Shown here one piece after another: positions 26,875-36,305 of a DNA stretch of 64,000 nucleotides. A program made the translations under genes and the position numbers. Location of the stretch: assembly GCF_034347405.1 (NCBI RefSeq), contig NZ_CP133778.1, forward strand, positions 4,344,501 through 4,408,500, written 5' to 3'. The DNA is from Pseudomonas sp. CCC3.1. Its GTDB lineage: Bacteria; Pseudomonadota; Gammaproteobacteria; Pseudomonadales; Pseudomonadaceae. Position 1 is the stretch's first letter, and each line of letters opens with the position of its first letter. Under the pieces are notes generated by a model. The model was given only the letters and a program-made list of their open reading frames with translations. It did no database searches and was not told the origin of the DNA.

Positions 26875-28670
26875 TACTTCTTCTCCCGCTCCTTGTACCA
26901 GCTCGCGCCCTTAAGCTTGCTGCTGAGCCAAGGCCGAATTTTGTCCGGCATTACGGTGTGAATGAAGTCCGATAGCAGCGCACCGGCTTCGGGTGACTTC
27001 TCGGCAAGCAACTGCGCACCGTCAAAGCCGACTGGCTTGCTTGTCCACTCAGAATGCGACCGCATCGATTCAATTAACTGGGTCATGACGGCCGCGTGCT
27101 CACCACCGGATATGGTTTGTAGAGCAGCTTTTGCAGAAGGTGACGAGGTGTTGGACGTCCGTTTGAGCACAGCAAGCGCTTCAGCCGCATCAGCAGAAAG
27201 ACCTGCGCGCAATACCCGTAAGGGAGTGGTTTCCCTGCTCAGATAAACGACCGGACGAAGGTCTACAGTCGAAAGCTGCGGTTCGAGCCTGATCCAATCT
27301 CGCACGAGGTCTACTTTGGTCCATAAATCCGGACAAGCCTCCGTAAATTTCACGGGGTCTTCCAGTAGTCCCTCCAGTTCGGCCAACACTTCAGGTTTGC
27401 CGCCGGCAGCACTATTTATCATCGAGTAAAGATGGGCGACCGCTTTCTCCTCCATGCAACGCTCAAAAAGAGCTACCTTGGCGATTAGGGCCTCGTTTAC
27501 AGGCATTTCACGCAGTGCTGCTACCCGTACCCTCATTCGAACGACGTTGAGCATACGCTTCACGATTCTGGGGTTACCCAACACGGAGCTGGAGCTTGCG
27601 AGCATTGGCGCAATTCGATCAGCAATCGGAAAAGCTTCGGCAACTTCCACAGGCACATTAGAGCCCAGCAACTCTAAGGCCCTCTCTGTGCTGATGGGTT
27701 CGTCTCTCCATGCCTTGCGCAAGTTATCTTCAAGCCCGACTCTCAAGGCCTCGATGTGCTCGCCAGGGACCTTGTTACCGGCCGAGGCAAACAGCATGAA
27801 TAGGTACGCCCGAACCTCCTGAACGCCCAACCTTGGCACACGAACAGGCACTTGAATAAGTTTATCCAAGTAATCAGTCACATGACGATCACCAGGATCT
27901 TTGAAATGCTCACTGACCGAATGGCGAACCATCTCCTCATCTGCCGCCACGACAAAAGCCGTATGGTTCATGAAGAGGAATAGACGCAGAGCCTCCAAGG
28001 TATGGATCGTCTGCTTGGGCAAGCAGCGATCTAAGTTGTCGACAAAAACGACCAACGTTTTGTCGAGACCGATGAGGACATTTGAAAACTCCTTTCGGAA
28101 CGCCTCGATCTGTTGGGGGGGAGTTTGCTGCTTTTCTGGGCCAAGCAGCCCGGTAAAGCTGTCCTTCGCCTTACCACCTTCATCTTTGAGAGTTCCTAAC
28201 GAGTCATGATCCGCTTCACCGGAAAAGAGCTTCCCCAGAGCCTCCACCCCTTTCGCACCAAAACCGAAAGCTGGCATACCCAAAGCAAGCGCTCCGCCTT
28301 CGACCATAAGACCAAGCATTCGCATTTTGTTTGCCCGCGCAAAAAGCTTCTTCGCTTCAGGAAGAAAGCTGGTTTCTTCGGCAGCGTCGATAAGAGTGGA
28401 GGCGATGATCTCCATCAGCGCGGCGCGGGAGTCATCGAAGCCCTGATACAACCAGGCGTCAAAACGAACGACGACGAATTCAGACGCTCCCCGAGGAGGG
28501 TTCAGTCCATGCTCGATCAGATTGAGCAGCGTGGACTTCCCAGTACCCCAGGAACCGAACACGCCTATGGTAACCGGACGCATGGACGGATCACGGATGA
28601 CGTCCACAACCAGATCCGCCACTTCTGAGTAATTCAGAAAATCGCTTTTTGTATCGACATCAGCCCACAT
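26874..28670 (-). CDS. qatA: QatA, KAP-family P-loop NTPase of the Qat system
   Basis: This 598-residue KAP NTPase has Walker A GSWGTGKST (39-47) and the KAP signature RFDAWLYQGFDDSR (69-82). An insert near 115-150 includes a Gly/Ala-rich hydrophobic segment (MVEGGALALGMPAFGFGA), as in membrane-associated KAP proteins. Walker B VVFVDNLDRC is at 207-216. KAP proteins are common defence ATPases. GGAGG lies 6-7 bases before the ATG at 28670. It is the first gene of qatABC, transcribed toward the integrase module. Confidence 0.88.
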   Translation of the reverse strand: MWADVDTKSDFLNYSEVADLVVDVIRDPSMRPVTIGVFGSWGTGKSTLLNLIEHGLNPPRGASEFVVVRFDAWLYQGFDDSRAALMEIIASTLIDAAEETSFLPEAKKLFARANKMRMLGLMVEGGALALGMPAFGFGAKGVEALGKLFSGEADHDSLGTLKDEGGKAKDSFTGLLGPEKQQTPPQQIEAFRKEFSNVLIGLDKTLVVFVDNLDRCLPKQTIHTLEALRLFLFMNHTAFVVAADEEMVRHSVSEHFKDPGDRHVTDYLDKLIQVPVRVPRLGVQEVRAYLFMLFASAGNKVPGEHIEALRVGLEDNLRKAWRDEPISTERALELLGSNVPVEVAEAFPIADRIAPMLASSSSVLGNPRIVKRMLNVVRMRVRVAALREMPVNEALIAKVALFERCMEEKAVAHLYSMINSAAGGKPEVLAELEGLLEDPVKFTEACPDLWTKVDLVRDWIRLEPQLSTVDLRPVVYLSRETTPLRVLRAGLSADAAEALAVLKRTSNTSSPSAKAALQTISGGEHAAVMTQLIESMRSHSEWTSKPVGFDGAQLLAEKSPEAGALLSDFIHTVMPDKIRPWLSSKLKGASWYKEREKK

Positions 28671-28815
28671 CTGAGCCTCCTTGCTTGCGGAGCATCCCTT
28701 GCTTACGAGCTGGACTTACTGCCACAGACACGCAGCATCGCTTTCATAACCGCCATCATTCGTTAAAAAGCGATTCAATGCCACTATTTCGACATCTAGT
28801 GAATAACACCCCTTC

Positions 28816-29034
28816 CTATAAGTCCGTCGGGCCGTATAGTCGTAGGCAAAAGCTCAGGAAAGAGAAAACGTAAAGCAGAACGAGCGGCGGCATGAAAGCC
28901 GGGATCTGTAGATATCGTGCATACCATACTGACATCGGCAGTAGCGCCACTTGCAGTAAGCAGAACAATTTAGCGGACGCCCAGAGGAGTTTCGGGATCA
29001 GACTAGATCGATGCCGCGTGCAAGCGCGCGACAT
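28816..29034 (-). CDS. Possible small membrane protein in the qat upstream gap
   Basis: This 72-residue open frame starts MSRACTRHRSSLIPKLLWAS and contains two hydrophobic stretches (AKLFCLLQVALLPMSVW and PPLVLLYVFSFLSFCLRL). It lies between the GIY-YIG gene and qatA, on their strand. No family is recognised and no strong ribosome-binding site is seen, so it may not be expressed. The rest of the gap 28671-29066 holds the palindrome at 29001-29044 and the presumed qatA promoter. Confidence 0.35.
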   Translation of the reverse strand: MSRACTRHRSSLIPKLLWASAKLFCLLQVALLPMSVWYARYLQIPAFMPPLVLLYVFSFLSFCLRLYGPTDL

Positions 29035-29044
29035 CGATCTAGTC
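29001..29044. repeat. 44-base near-perfect palindrome
   Basis: GACTAGATCGATG (29001-29013) and CATCGATCTAGTC (29032-29044) are perfect 13-base arms. Inside them CGCG/CGCG and GC/GC also pair around AA. It lies just after the stop of the GIY-YIG gene, at the border between the Qat module and the methyltransferase-helicase module. It could be a terminator without U-tract or a recombination end. Confidence 0.75.
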
Positions 29045-29066
29045 ATCGTTTACCTCATCAGTGTCT

Positions 29067-30257
29067 TTAGCTGACCAGGCGAGCCGAGTGGGGATCGTAG
29101 ACCATTTCGGTAATTGACCCATCTCGGATGCGCTCAACCGCTTCATCAATCACATGCAGCGGCACCAGGAACCACTCCCTAGGTCTGACTGGATGGCCGA
29201 AGCGGTCTTCGATGGTCAAGTCCAGCTGCGCTGCGCCGAACAGGCGGTGGAAGATGTTTTCCAGCCGGGTGCGGTTCAGGTTGTGAAGCTTGTAAGTTGC
29301 GACCACTTCCACATCGGCCAGCAGGTAGGTGGCATCTTTCGCCGCCGCCGCGATACGCGTTTCCACTCGGCCACCGGTTACGCCGATCTTGTGGATCAGC
29401 TCGCGGTGCTCGGCTACGTAGGGATGGTTGGACCGGCTGCGTAACACATAAATGGTGCCAGTCTCGATGTCGTCCGGCTCGGTTATGTCGCTGAACAGTG
29501 GGCCAGAGTCTACCTTGATGATCCGAGACCCTGCACGCCCGTCACCGTCTTTGTAGAGCGCCCGCTGCAAGGATCGTAGTAGCAGATCGCTTTCTGTCTC
29601 ATTGGAGTAGATGACCCGCAAACGACCATTCGTCTCCGCATTCGGCGTCTTGTAGGTGTCTCCCACCTCGGCGACATAGGCAATGAGTCCGCTCAGAATG
29701 AAGAAGTCCCCGACCTCGATGCTGGCGTTCTTGCCAAAGGGCTTGGTTACCCATAGTTTTTGCTTGAGGCCTGCTTCCACCTCGTCAAACAGTGGCTTAA
29801 ATCTCTCGAAGTCTTTACATGGGTTCCGGGCGGCAATTTCTTCTGCCGCTTTTATTGCCGCACTGGAACGCACATGCCGCAGCACGGTGATATCGTCCTG
29901 GTCGATGGACTCACTGCCGATGCCCAGCTCGGCGAGCAAGGCGTCCTCATCCAGGTCATTCACATTTACCGTGGCTACCACAGAACCTGACAGTAGGCCG
30001 TGACTATCTAAGCCTGCCAGTAGGGCTTGTGCTTCCGGTAACTTGCGAAGCTGATCCAATCGCACGGCGTACAAGCGCTCGAAAATGTCGCGGTCTTCGC
30101 CATGTAGTGGGGCGCGGCCATGGGTCTGATAGAAGCGCCGAATGTCCTCAAAGCCAGCGAAGATGCGTTCTTCGCGAGGGGTTCGAGTGGCTGTATTTAG
30201 CGAGGGTACTTCTACCCCTAGCGCATCCAGTAGGTCGTCATCGTTCATCTTAGCCAT
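29067..30257 (-). CDS. GIY-YIG nuclease family protein (T5orf172 type)
   Basis: This 396-residue protein starts MAKMNDDDLLDALGVEVP. The C-terminal third looks like a T5orf172/Mug113 GIY-YIG nuclease: TGTIYVLRSRSNHPYV (the GxIYVL strand), HKIGVTGGRVETRIAAAAKD, ATYKLHNLNRTRLENIFHRL. The N-terminal 250 residues are helical with no known fold. Its start overlaps the helicase stop by 8 bases, so it is the fourth gene of a coupled operon. The likely role is DNA cleavage in a restriction-like system. Confidence 0.82.
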   Translation of the reverse strand: MAKMNDDDLLDALGVEVPSLNTATRTPREERIFAGFEDIRRFYQTHGRAPLHGEDRDIFERLYAVRLDQLRKLPEAQALLAGLDSHGLLSGSVVATVNVNDLDEDALLAELGIGSESIDQDDITVLRHVRSSAAIKAAEEIAARNPCKDFERFKPLFDEVEAGLKQKLWVTKPFGKNASIEVGDFFILSGLIAYVAEVGDTYKTPNAETNGRLRVIYSNETESDLLLRSLQRALYKDGDGRAGSRIIKVDSGPLFSDITEPDDIETGTIYVLRSRSNHPYVAEHRELIHKIGVTGGRVETRIAAAAKDATYLLADVEVVATYKLHNLNRTRLENIFHRLFGAAQLDLTIEDRFGHPVRPREWFLVPLHVIDEAVERIRDGSITEMVYDPHSARLVS

Positions 30258-32367
30258 TAGTGGATTCTCCCTGTGCCGCTTTGGCTTGGGCACGGTAACG
30301 TGCGAACGCAACCACGCCTTCAGCCATTCGTTTCTCCCAGACATCGGCGGAGTTGATGTCTGGCAGCCGGCCACGCTCGTTTTTGAACTGCAGGGCGCGC
30401 ATTGCTAAGTCTCGTGCTTCGCTTTCAGGAATGCTCACCTTCTTGGCTGCAATGCTGGCCTGCACCTGGCGCAGGGATTTTTCATCCATCGCCTTAGCCA
30501 GCACCGCATAGGCGGCTTCAAAAGGGTTGATGCGGTCGATCAGATCAATATCTAGCTCGCGCACGTTGACGAATTTGCGCACGCCTTCCAGCAGAGACGT
30601 ACTGCCTTGTAAGGCGCCACTCTCGCTGGCATCGGTCTGAGCCAACATCAATTTGGCCTGTTGGGTAATGTTCATGGCTGCGATGGCATGCTGACGGATT
30701 GCTTCCTGGTCGACGTCGCTCAAGTCGGGGTAACGCTCGCGCACGATCTTGCCCATGCGCAGTTGGGTCAGCTCTTCGGGTAGGGTGTTTTCCTTGTCGA
30801 ATAGGCCGCGTTCCAGCACGGTTTTGTCCTGCAGGAAGCTGGTTACCACTTCGTTCAAATCTTCTTTGCAGATGCGCGAGGCTTCTGTGCTTTGCGGCGT
30901 GGTCAGACCGTTGATTTCGACATGGTACTGGCCTGTGGCTTCATTCACGCCCAGATTGGTGCCACCTGATTGATAGCCCTCGCCACCGTTGTAAATGAAA
31001 CCGTCTTTCGGCCCGGTATCTTTCGGACTGAACTCATAGCGCGGGGCGAGCACCTGTTCCATCAGCAGGCTGGCGGAAATGGCCTTAAGCATATCGTTCA
31101 CTGCTTCGGCTACAGCCGCTTGGTCGGCCATAGGCTCAGCGATCAGGTTGGTGAAGCGCGAGCGCTCCTTGCCCTCCGCATCACGCGTGGCGCGGCCAAT
31201 GATTTGTACAATTTCGGTCAGGCTCGAACGGTAGCCGATGGTCAGCGCATGCTCGCACCAGATCCAGTCGAAGCCTTCCTTCGCCATGCCCAGTGCGATG
31301 ATCACATCCACGTTGTCGCGGTTGTTCTTCTGCGCAGGGTCTTTCAGTGCACTGAGCACTTTGGAGCGCCTGGACGCGTCGCTGTCATCCACCAGGTCTG
31401 CCACTTTCAGCGTGCGACCGTCCTTGGCTTTGATGAGGTGGAAGCCGGTGGCCGGGTCGACACCCTGCCAATCGCCCAGCGCACTCATGATTTCGTTGAC
31501 CTCGCGCTCCTTGTCTTTGAGGCTTTCGCGGGCATTCACATTGGGGATATGGATGATGGTTTTCAGTGCTGGGTCCAGCACCTTGGCGACGGCATCCACA
31601 TACTTGCCGGTATAGAAGAAGTACCCGATGTCCAGCGACTTGAGCCAGCGGTAGCCGTTGAGCTGCTCGTAGTAGGTGTAAGTCACCGTCTCAAACTTGG
31701 CTTCTTCCGCCGGGGCCAGCACGGCCTCGCTGTCGCCACGGAAATAAGAGCCAGTCATGGCCACCAAATGCACTTTATCGCGGCCGATAAACGCACTCAG
31801 TTGGCCGCCCAACTTGTTGTCCGGGTTGGCGGAAACGTGGTGGAATTCGTCGATGGCGATTAGGCGGTTGTCGAAAGCTTCGATACCTAGCTCTTCTACG
31901 GCAAAACGGAAGGTGGCATGGGTGCAAACCAGTGTCTTGTCGGTGCTTTTCAGGAAAGCGCGTACGGCTTCCACCTTGGATTTGGCCACGCGCGGCTCAT
32001 CGATGCCAGGAGCATTACATAGGTTCCACTGCGGAGCCACTTGCCAGTCCCAGTAAAAACCAAACTTGCTCAGCGGCTCATCGGCGAAGCTGCCGCCAAT
32101 GGAGCGCTCCGGCACCACGACAATTACCTGTTGCAAGCCCTGGTTATGCAGCTTGTCCAGCGCGATAAACATCAGGGCGCGGGACTTACCTGATGCAGGG
32201 GGCGACTTGATCAGCAGGTACTGTTCGCCGCGCTTGGTATAGGCGCGCTCCTGCATGGTACGCATGCCCAGCTCATTGGCTTTGCTGGAAGCCCCGGTGT
32301 GCGCCGTGGTGATGGATACCGATGGCACCGTGTAAGTGTTGGTTGGGTTGTGGTTCTGTTCGGTCAT
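30250..32367 (-). CDS. DEAD/DEAH-box helicase (restriction-type, SF2)
   Basis: This 705-residue SF2 helicase has Walker A SPPASGKS (55-62), a DEFHH box (IAIDEFHHVS near 172), motif III-like AMTGSYF and the C-terminal motif VI EIVQIIGRATRD near 389. This is the layout of type III and related restriction helicases. The last 250 residues are helical with no nuclease motif. It starts inside the end of the DUF1016 gene (ATGA overlap) and overlaps the GIY-YIG gene, so it probably supplies DNA translocation for that module. Confidence 0.9.
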   Translation of the reverse strand: MTEQNHNPTNTYTVPSVSITTAHTGASSKANELGMRTMQERAYTKRGEQYLLIKSPPASGKSRALMFIALDKLHNQGLQQVIVVVPERSIGGSFADEPLSKFGFYWDWQVAPQWNLCNAPGIDEPRVAKSKVEAVRAFLKSTDKTLVCTHATFRFAVEELGIEAFDNRLIAIDEFHHVSANPDNKLGGQLSAFIGRDKVHLVAMTGSYFRGDSEAVLAPAEEAKFETVTYTYYEQLNGYRWLKSLDIGYFFYTGKYVDAVAKVLDPALKTIIHIPNVNARESLKDKEREVNEIMSALGDWQGVDPATGFHLIKAKDGRTLKVADLVDDSDASRRSKVLSALKDPAQKNNRDNVDVIIALGMAKEGFDWIWCEHALTIGYRSSLTEIVQIIGRATRDAEGKERSRFTNLIAEPMADQAAVAEAVNDMLKAISASLLMEQVLAPRYEFSPKDTGPKDGFIYNGGEGYQSGGTNLGVNEATGQYHVEINGLTTPQSTEASRICKEDLNEVVTSFLQDKTVLERGLFDKENTLPEELTQLRMGKIVRERYPDLSDVDQEAIRQHAIAAMNITQQAKLMLAQTDASESGALQGSTSLLEGVRKFVNVRELDIDLIDRINPFEAAYAVLAKAMDEKSLRQVQASIAAKKVSIPESEARDLAMRALQFKNERGRLPDINSADVWEKRMAEGVVAFARYRAQAKAAQGESTNG

Positions 32368-33425
32368 TGCGAGTCGTCGTCCATGGATGCGTCATCACTT
32401 GCCAGCTCGCGCTCGATCTGTTCGATGCTGGGCAGGCTGGTTTGCAGCTCTGCCGGCAGGGATTCCACCAATTGGTATTCGGCCACGCCAATGGGGCGGG
32501 CGTTATCGCGCAAGGCATATTCGGCCACTACCTTGTTCTTACTCTTGCACAGCAGCAGGCCGATGGTGGGACCGTCCTGTGGGTGCTTGAGCTGGGCATC
32601 CACTGCGGTGAGGTAAAAACTTAACTGGCCCAGGTGCTCGGGCTTGAACTTACCGGCCTTGAGTTCGATCACCACATAGCAGCGCAGCTTGAGGTGATAG
32701 AACAGTAGGTCGATGAAGAACTCGTCACCGCCCACATCCAGCAACACTTGCTGGCCAACGAAGGCAAAACCTGCGCCCAGTTCCAGCAGGAACTCGGTGA
32801 CATGCTTGACCAGAGCGTTTTCGATCTCACGCTCCTGCGCATCAAAGGTCAGGCCGAGGAAGTCGAAGCGGTAAGGATCCTTCAGCGACTCGCGGGCCAG
32901 GTCGGACTGCGGTTTGGGCAGGTGGTTCTCGAAGTTACTGACTGCCTTGCCACTGCGCTCCAGCAGACGAGTCTCGATCTGCATCACCAGAATGTTGCGC
33001 GACCAGTTGTGCTCGATGGCCTTGGCGGCATACCAGCGGCGGGTTTCGGGGCCAGGCAGTTTGTCCAGCAGCACCAGATTGTGACCCCAAGGCAATTGTG
33101 CAGCAGCCTGCTGCACAAATTCCGCATCCGGCCACGCCTCGGCAAAGGCGCGCATGTACTTGAGGTTGCGTGGCGAAAACCCTTTCATATCGGGAAAGGC
33201 TGCGCGCAAATCCTGCGCCAAGCGCTCGATTACCTTGGCACCCCAGCCCTGTTGTGCTTGCCGGGTCAAAATATCGTGACCGATCTGCCAGTAGAGCAGC
33301 ACTAATTCGCGGTTAACCGCCAGTGTGGCGCGCTGCTGGGCATTATGAATACGGCCTTTGAGGCCGATCAGCCAGTCGCTGTAGCCCTCGGGTGGCATGC
33401 TCAGGCTAATAGGGGTGTCGCTCAT
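32364..33425 (-). CDS. DUF1016/YhcG family PD-(D/E)XK nuclease-like protein
   Basis: This 353-residue protein has the two-part YhcG layout. The N-terminal DUF1016_N domain (NRELVLLYWQIGHDI, FSPRNLKYMRAFAEAWP) is followed by a PD-(D/E)XK domain with catalytic residues D239, E254 and K256 (DEFFIDLLFY, YVVIELKAGKF). Family members lie near restriction-modification genes and are thought to be nucleases. It overlaps both the methyltransferase stop and the helicase start by four bases. Confidence 0.92.
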   Translation of the reverse strand: MSDTPISLSMPPEGYSDWLIGLKGRIHNAQQRATLAVNRELVLLYWQIGHDILTRQAQQGWGAKVIERLAQDLRAAFPDMKGFSPRNLKYMRAFAEAWPDAEFVQQAAAQLPWGHNLVLLDKLPGPETRRWYAAKAIEHNWSRNILVMQIETRLLERSGKAVSNFENHLPKPQSDLARESLKDPYRFDFLGLTFDAQEREIENALVKHVTEFLLELGAGFAFVGQQVLLDVGGDEFFIDLLFYHLKLRCYVVIELKAGKFKPEHLGQLSFYLTAVDAQLKHPQDGPTIGLLLCKSKNKVVAEYALRDNARPIGVAEYQLVESLPAELQTSLPSIEQIERELASDDASMDDDSQ

Positions 33426-36190
33426 GCCTTTCTCCCTCGTGGCTTTTTCGGCGCGGCCTTCGCTGCGTTTGCCGCCATCTTGGTATAGAGGTCAAACAGC
33501 TTTTCCAGCCGTTCGGTATCGTTCTTGAAACGACGACCAATATAGATGCGCTCCAGCACTTCATCGTTGCACTCGTGAGCTCGACGCAGGTTATCCGGCA
33601 TATTATCCGGGTCGTACAGGTCGGCGATGGCGGCGGGGAAATGCGCTTCGCGGGCCAGCAGGATGGCTTCGGCGCAGGCGGTCAGGTCGGCTTTATTCTG
33701 CTCGGTGAGCAATGGCACGGGGAAAGTATTCCAACCGAGGGTGTTCGAGTACGAAAAATCGGTACGCATTCGCACGCAGACCGCACCAATCCAGGCCCAA
33801 TGCAAGCGTGAGGCGATGAGGGCCATGTTCCAGAGCGGGGCGTCGTAAAGGGCGAAGCATTTATTAGAAATGATGGATTGGTTGTCTAATAAATCAACTG
33901 GCAAGTAGCTTCTGTTCTCCGAAGATACAACAGGAATGGCGAAGAAATAGTTTTCACAGCTTCGCATCTCACGAAACTGATGCGGCCTTTTAACCATGCC
34001 ATTGGATACGGCATCTTTTGATGTCTGTCGCGCAGCCTTGCCTTGTTCCAGCTTCTTCTTGATATCTGCAATCTCAAGAATTTCCGCTGCCGGATCATCA
34101 GGAAACCAGAAGCAAGCACGCGGTCTGGCTTTGGTAACTTCTGATGCACCATAGAATTTTCGTATAAACGCAGCATCCAACCCTGCATTCAAATATTTAT
34201 TCTTTCCTTCCGTATCAAAAATCAAATGCTCTGACATGCCGTAGTAGTTGCCCTTCAGCATCGGGGGGATGACCGAAATCGGGCGGGATGATGGCATAAC
34301 CCAATAGTCATCTGCCGGCATCAGGTACGCATTGATGTTCTTAGTCGAAAGTTTTTTGTCATCATCGTAAAGGTCTGCGGACGCCGCTTGTACCCCAGCA
34401 CCGATGCAGACAACGGTAACTCCAGCATCGTTTGTCGCCAGGTTGCTCCACTTGAAAGAACGAACTGCAAAGTTGAATTTCAATCCGTCGTCGAAAAGCG
34501 GCTTCCAAAAGCCTGTTACGTGTTGTCCTTGAGAAACGCTGTTCGTTGCCACAAAAGCAAATTTCGCCCGTGTTTGCTTTGCATATTCGTGAGCTTTGAA
34601 GAACCAGCCACACACATAGTCAAGTAAGCCCCATCCATCAACCTTCTTATCGAGCAAATCGCCCATGTCTTTCTTTTGCTCGGCAGTTTTTTTTGCGTTT
34701 CCTTTGTACGGCGGGTTACCACAGATATACGTTTCCCCTCCCTCATTCTCAAAATCGATCTGAGCCTGATCCAGTGGGGTTGCAAACAAATCATTGGCGT
34801 GAAGTTTCACGCCCGTGCCCGTTGGCGGGCAGATATTCAGCCAGTCCAGCCGTAGCGCATTACCGCAAACGATCCAGTTTTGCGAATCCAGCGGCAGAAA
34901 CTCTTCTAGTGCATCCTTCTGGCCACGATACAGCACGTCGCACTGGTACTCGGCAATGATGAGCGCCAGGCGGGCAATTTCCGCCGGAAAATCTCGCAAC
35001 TCGATGCCACGGAAATTGGTCAACGGAATATCGCTGCCTAGATGAGGTTCTCCCCGACGACGATTAATTTCCGCCTCGATTTCGCGCATTTGCTTGTAGG
35101 CAATGACCAGGAAATTTCCGGAACCGCAAGCTGGGTCGAATACGCGGATGCGCGCCATGCGTTTGCGCAGATTATGCAGCTTGGCCTTGTTATCGCCAGC
35201 CGCATCCAATTGGGCGCGCAGATCATCCAGTAGCAGTGGGTTCAACACCTTCAGGATATTGGGCACGCTGGTGTAGTGCATGCCCAATGCGCCACGCTCT
35301 TCATCATCGGCTACGGCCTGAATCATGCTGCCGAAGATGTCTGGGTTGATTTTCTTCCAGTTCAGGTTGCCGGCGTGCAGTAGATAAGTACGCGCCATGC
35401 GTGTGAAGCGCGGCACCTCGGTACTGCCGGAAAAAAGGCCGCCATTCACATAGGGGAAGCCGTTGGCCCAATTGGGCAGCCGGGGCTGAACAGTGGCACG
35501 CTCGGCCAGCTTGATGTTCATGGCTCGGAAAATTTCAGACAGCACCTGATGGGTGTTGGAGCCATCGCGTTCGCTGTACTGCTCAACCGTTTTGGTAAAC
35601 AGGCCATCGCCATTAAAAATGTCGGTGTCTTCCGCAAAAAAGCAGAACACCAGCCGCGCCATAAAATGGTTCATGTCGGCGCGGCGCTCGTCCTTGGCCC
35701 AGTCAGGGTCCTCGTTCAGCAGCTCGATATATAGCTTGTTCAGGCGGCTGGTGGCGCGCACGTCGATGGGGTTGTCCTTGATCTCCTTAATAGTGGAGAT
35801 ACCGGCCAAGGGCAACAGGAAGCCGAAGTGGTTGGGGAGGTCCGGGTAATCGCAGGTGATGGTTTCACCCGTGATTAGCTCTTCGGCCTCAAGCGTTTGC
35901 CCGTCGGTGGCAAGGATGAACTTGGCTTTGGCTTTTGTGGTGGCAGGGCTGGCGCGCAATGCCTTGAGTGTTTCGCCTACGCTACCAGATTCGCATGCGG
36001 CGATATGGATGTTGCTGCGCAGTAGCACACCGCCGGGCACGTCGGAAGCGTTGTTGTTGCCGGCACGCAGGCGTTTTAGGGCGGTTTCCTTATTGCCAAA
36101 AGCGGCCAGGAAGACAAACGGAAATTCCACCGCGTCAAAGGGCTCAAGGGCCAGGTCCGAAATAGCGGACTCAATTTCTACTGCATTCAT
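33422..36190 (-). CDS. MmeI/YeeA-like N6-adenine DNA methyltransferase
   Basis: This 922-residue class I SAM-dependent methyltransferase has motif I FDPACGSGNF near 355 and the amino-methylase motif NPPY near 492, which predict N6-adenine methylation. The N-terminal 300 residues resemble the MmeI-like helical spacer region, and the C-terminal 300 (RPISVIPPMLKGNYYGMSE, GWNTFPVPLL) look like a target-recognition domain. No nuclease motif was seen at the N-terminus, so cleavage would rely on the DUF1016 or GIY-YIG partner. It heads a four-gene translationally coupled operon and should mark host DNA as self. Confidence 0.88.
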   Translation of the reverse strand: MNAVEIESAISDLALEPFDAVEFPFVFLAAFGNKETALKRLRAGNNNASDVPGGVLLRSNIHIAACESGSVGETLKALRASPATTKAKAKFILATDGQTLEAEELITGETITCDYPDLPNHFGFLLPLAGISTIKEIKDNPIDVRATSRLNKLYIELLNEDPDWAKDERRADMNHFMARLVFCFFAEDTDIFNGDGLFTKTVEQYSERDGSNTHQVLSEIFRAMNIKLAERATVQPRLPNWANGFPYVNGGLFSGSTEVPRFTRMARTYLLHAGNLNWKKINPDIFGSMIQAVADDEERGALGMHYTSVPNILKVLNPLLLDDLRAQLDAAGDNKAKLHNLRKRMARIRVFDPACGSGNFLVIAYKQMREIEAEINRRRGEPHLGSDIPLTNFRGIELRDFPAEIARLALIIAEYQCDVLYRGQKDALEEFLPLDSQNWIVCGNALRLDWLNICPPTGTGVKLHANDLFATPLDQAQIDFENEGGETYICGNPPYKGNAKKTAEQKKDMGDLLDKKVDGWGLLDYVCGWFFKAHEYAKQTRAKFAFVATNSVSQGQHVTGFWKPLFDDGLKFNFAVRSFKWSNLATNDAGVTVVCIGAGVQAASADLYDDDKKLSTKNINAYLMPADDYWVMPSSRPISVIPPMLKGNYYGMSEHLIFDTEGKNKYLNAGLDAAFIRKFYGASEVTKARPRACFWFPDDPAAEILEIADIKKKLEQGKAARQTSKDAVSNGMVKRPHQFREMRSCENYFFAIPVVSSENRSYLPVDLLDNQSIISNKCFALYDAPLWNMALIASRLHWAWIGAVCVRMRTDFSYSNTLGWNTFPVPLLTEQNKADLTACAEAILLAREAHFPAAIADLYDPDNMPDNLRRAHECNDEVLERIYIGRRFKNDTERLEKLFDLYTKMAANAAKAAPKKPRGRKA

Positions 36191-36230
36191 GATTTACCAC
36201 TGCCCAGATCGCGTATGAACGAGTACGGCG

Positions 36231-36246
36231 AATTAAGCCGTTAATT
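36231..36246. promoter_or_regulatory. Small inverted repeat upstream of the methyltransferase gene
   Basis: AATTAA-GCCG-TTAATT lies about 40 bases upstream of the methyltransferase start on the minus strand. It could be an operator in the promoter of the four-gene module. Evidence is limited to position and symmetry. Confidence 0.35.
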
Positions 36247-36305
36247 TTGCGGATGATGACTAGGCCACTTGAGTGCTTCAACCTTCGTGCCGGCCACGGT
36301 CTGAC

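Noticed and set aside
30970..31863. 297-residue plus-strand frame inside the helicase gene
   Set aside because: Shadow of the minus-strand helicase, whose motifs are complete.
29067..36190. DISARM system
   Set aside because: A methyltransferase and a helicase are present, but no DUF1998 drmB or PLD-family drmC gene was seen.
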